Shown here piece by piece: positions 7,583 to 12,780 of a stretch of DNA of 12,780 nucleotides. Within the stretch, counting starts at the first letter, position 1, and each line of letters begins with the position of its first letter. A program made the translations under genes and the position numbers. The DNA is from an uncultured Actinomycetes bacterium (GTDB lineage: Bacteria; Actinomycetota; Actinomycetes; Nanopelagicales; Nanopelagicaceae). The stretch spans positions 1 through 12,780 of the forward strand of contig CAITKS010000049.1 of NCBI GenBank assembly GCA_903893085.1. The letters run 5' to 3'. The notes beneath the pieces are model-generated. The model saw only the letters and a list, made by a program, of their open reading frames with translations, had not been told where the DNA came from and made no database searches.

Positions 7583-8818
7583 ATGTCAGCTTCATACGAG
7601 TTCTTAACAGCGGAGAATATCGCTTCTTATCTCGCATCCCATAAAGAGGTCTCATCGATAATCGATGCTGGATCAATAGTGGATATGAAAGAAGTTGGCG
7701 ACGGAAATCTAAATGTTGTCTTTATTGTTAAGGATAAGCAAGGCAAAGGAATTGTCCTTAAGCAATCTCTTCCTTATGTGCGATTAGTTGGACCTTCTTG
7801 GCCGATGTCACCTGATCGTGCTCGTATTGAGTATGAAACAACTGCAATACATTCCTTAGCTGCCAAGCATCTAGTCCCTGAAATTTACTTCTATGATCCT
7901 GAGCGATACATAATTGCTATGGAAGATCTTTCTGATCATAAAGTTTGGCGAACAGCCTTAAATCTAGGAGAACAGAGCCACGGAGCTGCAGAGGCAATCG
8001 GTGAATATATTGCTCGCGTGCTTTTTGCTACATCTATTTTTGGCGCAGGAGCAGAAGCGCATTACAAGGGAATTGCTCGCGCTATAAATCCAGAACTCTG
8101 TTTGATTACAGAAGATTTAGTCTTTACCGAACCTTATTTCCCGGCTGATAGAAATTCGTATTTGCCAGAGAATAAAGTTGATGCCGAGGCGATAATTAAC
8201 GATACGCAGATGGTGCAAGAAATTGGCCAACTTAAGTACAAATTCATGACTTCGGCTGAAGCTCTACTGCACGGGGATTTGCATACGGGTTCAGTAATGG
8301 TTAAGTCTGATGCGGCAGGGAAAGCAATTTCTACTAGAGCATTTGATTCCGAGTTCTCTTTCTATGGCCCAATCGGATTCGATATTGGCGCTTGCTTTGC
8401 AAACTTTTATATTGCTTTGGCGCGCGCTACCGCACTTGGCAGAACCGATCACGCAGATTACATTTCCGGACTTCCTGAAGAACTTTGGAACGCCTTCGAG
8501 AAAAACTTCCGCACGCTCTGGCCAAGCCGCGTGGATAAACGTGTCTTTAACGACCAACTGCTTGAAGATTTATTGGCTCAATGGAAGGTAGATGCAATTG
8601 GTTTTGCTGCAGCCAAGATGGTTCGCCGCATTGTTGGCCTGGCCAAGACAAGTGATATCGAAACCTTAGAACCTGAATTACGCGTAGGTGCTGCACGAGG
8701 CGTTCTCCGCGCCGCTCAAATGGCGGTACGTGAGCGTCATTCAAACACTGATATTCCCTCACTAACTAAGAAAGTTAGAAAAATTCTTGACGATGTTCGA
8801 ACCGGTGAAGGGAAGTAG
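7583..8818 (+). CDS. mtnK: S-methyl-5-thioribose kinase (MtnK family)
   Basis: It phosphorylates the C1 hydroxyl of 5-methylthioribose with ATP, giving the substrate of MtnA. The 411 residues match family length, and the aminoglycoside-phosphotransferase/choline-kinase-like fold is evident. Visible motifs: the ATP-binding glycine-rich loop VGDGNLNVVF (38-47), KQSLPYVRLVG..SWPMSPDR (60-79), the MED hinge (113-115), the catalytic loop HGDLHTGS (230-237, Asp232), the metal-binding DSEF (255-258; commonly DPEF) and FYGPIGFDIG (260-269). These are close to the classical MtnK signatures, more specific than a generic aminoglycoside kinase. It follows the permease by 22 bases with only a weak GGAAAAG site, and sits 5 bases before the next gene. 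Placement directly after the importer argues that the imported sugar is its substrate. A related 5-modified ribose such as 5-deoxyribose cannot be excluded. Confidence 0.92.
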   Translation: MSASYEFLTAENIASYLASHKEVSSIIDAGSIVDMKEVGDGNLNVVFIVKDKQGKGIVLKQSLPYVRLVGPSWPMSPDRARIEYETTAIHSLAAKHLVPEIYFYDPERYIIAMEDLSDHKVWRTALNLGEQSHGAAEAIGEYIARVLFATSIFGAGAEAHYKGIARAINPELCLITEDLVFTEPYFPADRNSYLPENKVDAEAIINDTQMVQEIGQLKYKFMTSAEALLHGDLHTGSVMVKSDAAGKAISTRAFDSEFSFYGPIGFDIGACFANFYIALARATALGRTDHADYISGLPEELWNAFEKNFRTLWPSRVDKRVFNDQLLEDLLAQWKVDAIGFAAAKMVRRIVGLAKTSDIETLEPELRVGAARGVLRAAQMAVRERHSNTDIPSLTKKVRKILDDVRTGEGK

Positions 8819-8823
8819 ATGCA

Positions 8824-9192
8824 ATGACCACTGCACGCCAAATTGCTGAATCTTATTGGAAAGCAGAAGGTGAACGAGACCTCGAAAAAATACTTTCTCA
8901 TTATCATTCCGATGCAACTTTTTGCCCGCCAGGCCAAATTTTAAAAGGTCATGCAGAAATTGGAACTTTTTATAGCGCCTCTGGTGCGGATTTTCCAGGA
9001 CTTGAAGTTGTAATAACAAATGATTTTGCAGTTGGTGATCAGGCTGCTCTCGAGTGGACTGCAAAGCTAACTTCAACGACAGGCGAAGAATTCACAATCA
9101 AAGGTGTAAATATCATCAAAGTGCGTGACGGTAAATTCGAATGGGTGCATGCCTACTTCGATCCAACAGTTTTACAATCGAAAGGCAATTAA
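8824..9192 (+). CDS. Small SnoaL-like / NTF2-fold protein of unknown function
   Basis: A 122-residue protein with the SnoaL/NTF2-like pattern: an N-terminal helix AESYWKAEGERDLEKILSHY (8-27), then DATFCPPGQILKGHAEIGTF (30-49), a central FAVGDQAALEWTAKL strand region (68-82) and the closing GVNIIKVRDGKFEWVHAYFD (94-113). This cone-shaped fold serves enzymes such as ketosteroid and polyketide isomerases/cyclases as well as non-catalytic ligand-binding proteins. The second ATG is chosen because the one at 8819 reads only ATG-CAA-TGA; a GGGAAG purine run at the end of mtnK serves as ribosome binding site. It lies inside the operon between mtnK and the transketolase pair, 5 and 7 bases from its neighbours, so a role on a pathway intermediate (isomerisation, hydration, or binding of a reactive aldehyde) is plausible but not shown. 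Confidence 0.8.
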   Translation: MTTARQIAESYWKAEGERDLEKILSHYHSDATFCPPGQILKGHAEIGTFYSASGADFPGLEVVITNDFAVGDQAALEWTAKLTSTTGEEFTIKGVNIIKVRDGKFEWVHAYFDPTVLQSKGN

Positions 9193-9199
9193 TTCACTA

Positions 9200-10111
9200 A
9201 TGAGTGATTACCCGGCAGAAATCAAGGAAATAGAAAGAATTGCAAAAGGAATTCGTCGTAGAGTCTTAGAGCATTCAATCGCTAATAACGGTGGATATAT
9301 GAGCCAAGCGTGCTCATCCGCTGAATTATTGGCATCTCTATACGGAGGAATTCTTAACTTTGCGCCAGTTGGCCAACCGATTGATCCCCCATCATTTATC
9401 GGTGTGCCTGAAGTGGGAATGCGTACCTATAAGACAGGACAGCAATTTCACGGAACACCTGGAGATAAATACGATCGATTAATTTCAAGTCCTGCTCATT
9501 ATGCGTTAGTTATTTATGCCGCACTTATCGAAACCGGGCGCTTGCGAGCAGACGGTTTAGAACACTTCAATCGTGATGGCTCAACTGTAGAAATGATTGG
9601 CGCCGAACATTCACCAGGATTTGAAACTACAACTGGATCACTGGCCCAAGCGCTATCACAAGCAGGAGGAATCGCACTTGCCCGAAAGCTCAATAAAGAA
9701 AGCGGCAATACCTGGGTATTTATGAGCGATGGTGAATTCCAGGAAGGTCAGACTTACGAAGCGCTGCAAGCTGCAAAGTTCCATGGCCTAGATAAGTTGC
9801 GCGTGATTGTTGATGTAAATCTAAATCAATGTGATGGCCCAATGGATACTGTTATGAAAATTGAGCCACTTGCAGATCGAATTCGCGCATTTGGATGGGA
9901 TGTAACCGTTCTAGATGGTCACGATGTCCCAGCACTTCTAGCTGCGGCGAGAGAAGTGACGGATAAACCACACATGTTGCTTTGCTATACAGATCCAGTT
10001 CGCGGATTGCCAATTATGGAAGAACGCAAACCAACGTTGCATTATTTGAGATTTACCGGCGCCGACGAACGTGCGAAATACGAGAAGGCTTATCAGGAGA
10101 TGGTGAAATGA
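9200..10111 (+). CDS. Transketolase N-terminal (thiamine-diphosphate-binding) subunit
   Basis: With the next gene it would form a split transketolase that moves a two-carbon ketol unit using thiamine diphosphate. The chosen ATG at 9200 gives 303 residues beginning MSDYPAEIKE; an earlier in-frame ATG at 9125 lies inside the SnoaL-like gene and encodes 25 residues unlike the family. The site before 9200 is weak, so translation is probably coupled to the stop 7 bases upstream. The thiamine/Mg motif is SDGEFQEGQ (176-184; usual GDGE, Gly replaced by Ser) followed by NLNQCDG (207-213). HSPGFETTTGSLAQALSQAGG (137-157) matches the family's TGSLGQGLS block. The usual SKGH near the active site reads SPAH (97-100), keeping His100 but losing Lys-Gly. 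Split A/B transketolases are known for housekeeping-like and specialised enzymes (for example apulose-4-phosphate transketolase); the substrate here is unknown. Confidence 0.88.
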   Translation: MSDYPAEIKEIERIAKGIRRRVLEHSIANNGGYMSQACSSAELLASLYGGILNFAPVGQPIDPPSFIGVPEVGMRTYKTGQQFHGTPGDKYDRLISSPAHYALVIYAALIETGRLRADGLEHFNRDGSTVEMIGAEHSPGFETTTGSLAQALSQAGGIALARKLNKESGNTWVFMSDGEFQEGQTYEALQAAKFHGLDKLRVIVDVNLNQCDGPMDTVMKIEPLADRIRAFGWDVTVLDGHDVPALLAAAREVTDKPHMLLCYTDPVRGLPIMEERKPTLHYLRFTGADERAKYEKAYQEMVK

Positions 10112-11121
10112 GTTACGAAATAGTCGCACGACCACATCAACAAAACTTTATCGATTGGGCAAAAGATAAGCCAAAAGTTTTGGTGCTATCTGCAGATTTA
10201 ACGAATTCATGTGAAGTAGGCAAGTGGCGTGATACCTATCCAGATCGCTTTTTCTCAATGGGAATGGCCGAGCAAAACATGCTCGGCTTTGCTGCAGGCT
10301 TAGCTCGCGAAGGTTTCGAGCCATGGCTGCATACCTTTTCGGTATTTCTCTACCGCCGCCCATTGGATCAACTTCAGATGTCTGTGGCTTATCCATCACT
10401 GAAAGTTCGCCTAGTCGGATTTCTTCCAGGCATCATGACACCTGGTGGAGTAACTCATCAGGCAATTGAAGATATTGCAATTATTCGTGCGATTCCAAAT
10501 ATGACTATTTTTGAAGTTGGCGATGCAACAGAGGCCGAATCTGTAATTGAAGTGGCCCATAAAGTTGACGGTCCTGTTTACATCCGGATGCTTCGTGGTG
10601 AAGTTAGTCGTATCTTCCCTAAAGATGAGCCATTTGAATTTAATACTGCGCGCATTCTTTCTACAGGATCTGATTTCACGCTTATTACTTCAGGAATCAT
10701 GACCGAAGAATCACTCCGTGCGATTCCTCTTCTGCAAGAGCGTGGAGTTTCAGTCTCACACCTTCACGTTTCTACTCTTAAGCCATTTACTGATCCTCGG
10801 ATTGTCTCTGCTCTAAAGAGTGCAAAACATGGCGTAATTACTATGGAGAATCATTCAATTATTGGTGGACTTGGCAGTGCAGTTGCCGAAGTAATGGCAG
10901 AGAACGGTATTGGAGTTCCGCTGCAACGTATTGGCCTAAATGACACTTATGCACACGGTGCATCTCAGAAGTATTTGATGGCCGAATACTTTATGGATGC
11001 CCAAGCGTTAATTCGCGCCGTAGAAAAGTCACTTGGCAGAAAGTTAAATATTGATGAGGCGGAGTTAGAAGAACAGCGTTCGGTTACCGTTCATAGCAGC
11101 GCAAAGGCGGAAGCGCTTTAA
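10108..11121 (+). CDS. Transketolase C-terminal (pyrimidine-binding plus C-terminal domain) subunit
   Basis: Partner of the preceding subunit. The ATG at 10108 overlaps the upstream stop in ATGA, and AGGAGA lies 7 bases before it, giving 337 residues. The same frame is open further upstream, but that part overlaps the partner gene and looks unrelated to the family. The pyrimidine-binding domain (about 1-170) has FSMGMAEQNMLGFAAGLA (49-66), with Glu55 as the catalytic glutamate that activates thiamine diphosphate, and TPGGVTHQAIEDIAIIRAIP (111-130), the transketolase GxTHQxxED block with His117. The C-terminal domain (about 180-310) has TLITSGIMTEES (191-202) and ENHSIIGGLGSAVAE (247-261), the latter also typical of DXS and E1-beta proteins. 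The protein ends in a charged tail after residue 310. Its stop overlaps the RLP start by one base, so both are very likely made together. Confidence 0.9.
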   Translation: MSYEIVARPHQQNFIDWAKDKPKVLVLSADLTNSCEVGKWRDTYPDRFFSMGMAEQNMLGFAAGLAREGFEPWLHTFSVFLYRRPLDQLQMSVAYPSLKVRLVGFLPGIMTPGGVTHQAIEDIAIIRAIPNMTIFEVGDATEAESVIEVAHKVDGPVYIRMLRGEVSRIFPKDEPFEFNTARILSTGSDFTLITSGIMTEESLRAIPLLQERGVSVSHLHVSTLKPFTDPRIVSALKSAKHGVITMENHSIIGGLGSAVAEVMAENGIGVPLQRIGLNDTYAHGASQKYLMAEYFMDAQALIRAVEKSLGRKLNIDEAELEEQRSVTVHSSAKAEAL

Positions 11122-12218
11122 TGGATCGAATTTATGTTACGTACTCTTACTTAGGTGAAGACCCAAAATCAATCGCCGATGTAATTCGTGTTGAACAAAC
11201 TATCGAATTTCCTTACGACTTGGCACCCGGCTGGATCCAGGATCAGGTTGTAGGAAAGATCGAAGAGATAACTTCAAGCGATGCAACCAACCATTTGATA
11301 ACTATTTCTTTCAATCCTGATGTTGCCGGGGGGGAGTTAACCCAGTTGTTAAATGTTTTGTGGGGCAATGCATCATTATTTCCTGGTGTAAAAATTGTTG
11401 ATCTAAAGCTGCCTTCCTCTTTCTTGGATAAGTTCAACGGACCTCGTTTTGGAATAAGTGGACTTCGTACTTTGTTTAAAGCGCAATCACGTCCGCTACT
11501 AACCACAGCGCTAAAGCCAATGGGATCTGATGCTGCAACGTTGGCAGAGATGGCACGCACTTTAGCGCTGGCGGGTTTTGATTTAATTAAAGATGATCAC
11601 AGCCTCGCCAATCAACCTTGGGCTACTTGGAAAGAGCGAGTCACTTTGGTATCTCGCGCAGTAGCAGAAGCCAATGCGATCACAGGTGGAAATTCGGCAT
11701 ATGCACCAAGTCTAAATTTGCCATTTGATCAGGTAAAAGATGCTGCCTACACAGCAAAAGAACTTGGAGCTGGTGCACTGTTGATTCTTCCCGGAATCAC
11801 TGGATTTGATTCGCTACGTGTATTGGCTTCTGATGATTCATTGGCGCTTCCAATACAAGGACATCCCGCAATGTTGGGTTCACTTGTCACATCAAAGAAT
11901 GAGGGAATTGCACACGGCATAGTTTTCGGATCTTTGATGCGTTTAGCAGGTGCCGACATTTCCATATTCCCAAATATGGGTGGCAGATTCTCATTTAGCG
12001 AAGAACAATGCCTTAACATCGCAGCAAAATCTCGCTCGGAGCTAGGAAAACTAAATCCATCATGGATCGCACCTGCTGGTGGAATGACTCTTGAGCGAAT
12101 TCCCGAGATGATAAATATGTATGGCAAAGACACCGCCCTACTGATTGGCGGGGCACTTTCTCGTGGAAACCTTGCAGATAACGCGGCTCGAATGAGCGAA
12201 ATGGTGCGCGCCTACTAA
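11121..12218 (+). CDS. RuBisCO-like protein (form IV, non-carboxylating)
   Basis: A 365-residue member of the RuBisCO large-subunit superfamily, shorter than true RuBisCO and most RLPs (about 400 or more). Residues about 1-120 are the N-terminal domain; the rest is the TIM barrel. Judged by alignment by eye to RuBisCO: Lys175 is kept (LKPMG, Lys132); Lys177 becomes Met134; the carbamylated Lys201 and Asp203 are kept in LIKDDH (155-160) but Glu204 becomes His160; His294 is kept in GHPAMLG (247-253); loop-6 Lys334 appears to be Ser271 (FGSLMRLAGAD); Ser379 becomes Ala319 in PAGGM. Carboxylation is therefore very unlikely. LMRLAGADISIFPNMGGRF (272-290) and PAGGMTLERIP resemble the YkrW/DeepYkr-type RLPs. 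RLP roles include 2,3-diketo-5-methylthiopentyl-1-phosphate enolase, 5-methylthioribulose-1-phosphate isomerase and sugar-acid phosphate decarboxylation. MtnA/MtnK in the operon favour a methylthiosugar or ketose-phosphate reaction, but the exact one is unknown. It overlaps the transketolase stop by one base. Confidence 0.93.
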   Translation: MDRIYVTYSYLGEDPKSIADVIRVEQTIEFPYDLAPGWIQDQVVGKIEEITSSDATNHLITISFNPDVAGGELTQLLNVLWGNASLFPGVKIVDLKLPSSFLDKFNGPRFGISGLRTLFKAQSRPLLTTALKPMGSDAATLAEMARTLALAGFDLIKDDHSLANQPWATWKERVTLVSRAVAEANAITGGNSAYAPSLNLPFDQVKDAAYTAKELGAGALLILPGITGFDSLRVLASDDSLALPIQGHPAMLGSLVTSKNEGIAHGIVFGSLMRLAGADISIFPNMGGRFSFSEEQCLNIAAKSRSELGKLNPSWIAPAGGMTLERIPEMINMYGKDTALLIGGALSRGNLADNAARMSEMVRAY

Positions 12219-12231
12219 ACTTAACCACATC

Positions 12232-12780
12232 ATGTGGAAAAAGATTAGAAAACTATTTGCCGATCGCCGAGTTTGGGTACGCCAGATTTTGGTTGCTGGC
12301 CTTGCAGGTGCTGTGGCGTGGCAGGTAGGTGACCTTCTTATCGAAGATGGAGGTGTGGTCGCAGCAATCGTCTGCACCTTATCTATCCGCATTTCTCTTC
12401 ATAAATCAGTTCGCGAAGGATTTGGTCAGATTGTTGGAACTGCTATTGGCGCATCCGTTGCGCTGCTAAATGTTTCCATATTTGATTTCGGATTTATTGC
12501 AGTTGGTCTGACTGTGATTCTCTGTGCGGTTGTTGCCCGCGCACTGCACTTAGGTGAGGTTGCATCGGTAAACGTTCCTGTTACTGCCCTGATTGTTATT
12601 GGCCCAGGCATTAGCGGAACAACCGCTACTCATCGCTTGGGATCAACGCTTATTGGCGCGGCAATTGCAATTGTCTTTTCTTACTTCTCACATGCAAACA
12701 CTCCTGTGGGGCGCGCAATCAATCAAATCACTGATGTCAGTGCCAAGGCCGCCGATTTGTTGGCAGAGATGTCTGAAGGC
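12232..12780 (+). CDS. FUSC / aromatic-acid-exporter-like membrane protein (partial, runs off right edge)
   Basis: The frame from the ATG at 12232 stays open to the last base, giving 183 residues with no stop. It begins with a basic stretch MWKKIRKLFADRR and then has about five to six hydrophobic segments (near 18-35, 41-56, 67-82, 86-103, 112-128, 137-152), followed by a soluble, helical region at the edge. The motif IRISLHKSVREGFGQIVGTA (52-71) and the later HRLGSTLIGAAIA (134-146) match the repeated 'R..GT..G' pattern of FUSC/ArAE-type inner-membrane proteins. Such proteins are candidate exporters of aromatic or other organic acids. No good Shine-Dalgarno precedes it, and the gap after the RLP is 13 bases without a terminator, so read-through from the operon is likely. 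Whether it belongs functionally is open; export of an acid end product such as methylthioacetate is a speculative possibility. Confidence 0.72.
   Translation, partial: MWKKIRKLFADRRVWVRQILVAGLAGAVAWQVGDLLIEDGGVVAAIVCTLSIRISLHKSVREGFGQIVGTAIGASVALLNVSIFDFGFIAVGLTVILCAVVARALHLGEVASVNVPVTALIVIGPGISGTTATHRLGSTLIGAAIAIVFSYFSHANTPVGRAINQITDVSAKAADLLAEMSEG

Noticed and set aside
9125..9199. Upstream extension of the transketolase N-subunit starting at the ATG at 9125
   Set aside because: It overlaps the SnoaL-like gene in another frame and adds 25 residues unlike any transketolase start; the ATG at 9200 fits the family and the packed operon.
9982..10107. Upstream extension of the transketolase C-subunit
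   Set aside because: It would overlap the end of the N-subunit gene and encode an arginine-rich segment; the ATG at 10108 has a good ribosome binding site and the typical ATGA overlap.
11747..12133. Long minus-strand open frame inside the RLP gene, and similar antisense frames elsewhere
   Set aside because: They are antisense shadows of well-recognised genes, lack ribosome binding sites and show low-complexity or unrecognisable translations.
11121..12218. Possible true RuBisCO and carbon fixation
   Set aside because: Several catalytic residues appear replaced (Lys177, Glu204, Lys334, Ser379 equivalents), the protein is short, and no phosphoribulokinase is in the window.
1..12780. CRISPR array, insertion sequence, tRNA or prophage elements
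   Set aside because: No direct repeat arrays, transposase-like frames, terminal inverted repeats or cloverleaf-like sequences were seen; there is almost no non-coding space.

Overview
The window looks like an accessory carbon-scavenging locus from an actinobacterium of fairly low GC. The gene content and compact, mostly AT-leaning coding style resemble freshwater planktonic actinobacteria (Nanopelagicales/acI). That placement is an inference from style and content; there is no rRNA or other marker here. Almost all of the DNA is coding. The largest non-coding gaps are about 67, 55 and 42 bases, so there is no gene-free stretch above 300 bases.

Layout: the left edge (1-78, +) holds the last 25 codons of what looks like an amino-acid ABC transporter ATPase. 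A GntR/HutC-type regulator (88-834, -) converges on it. The regulator is divergent from a long plus-strand run of ten genes (902-12218) with overlaps or very short gaps. In order these are: MtnA-type sugar-1-phosphate isomerase; a fused class II aldolase/short-chain dehydrogenase; a ribose-type ABC importer (binding protein, double ATPase, permease); MtnK-type methylthioribose kinase; a small SnoaL-like protein; transketolase N-terminal and C-terminal halves as separate genes; and a RuBisCO-like protein (RLP). A FUSC/aromatic-acid-exporter-like membrane protein follows 13 bases later and runs off the right edge (12232-12780). A perfect 7+1+7 palindrome at 868-882, between the regulator and mtnA, is the obvious candidate operator.

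Working model: the importer brings in 5-methylthioribose (MTR), 5-deoxyribose or a similar 5-modified pentose. MtnK phosphorylates it at C1 and MtnA isomerises the product to the ribulose-1-phosphate. The aldolase domain can then split this into dihydroxyacetone phosphate and a short aldehyde (2-methylthioacetaldehyde or acetaldehyde), as in known DHAP-shunt and 5-deoxyribose disposal routes. The fused dehydrogenase would oxidise or reduce that aldehyde. The classical MtnB/C/D/X enzymes that rebuild methionine are not in the window.

The unexplained part is the tail of the operon. An RLP with a strongly altered active site, a split transketolase with an unusual S-P-A-H motif and a SnoaL-like protein sit together with a kinase, isomerase and aldolase that already form a complete route. 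This suggests a second branch or an extended route that I cannot match to a described pathway, and it is the best candidate here for something new. The enzyme-family calls are strong; the substrate and the pathway linking them are inference.
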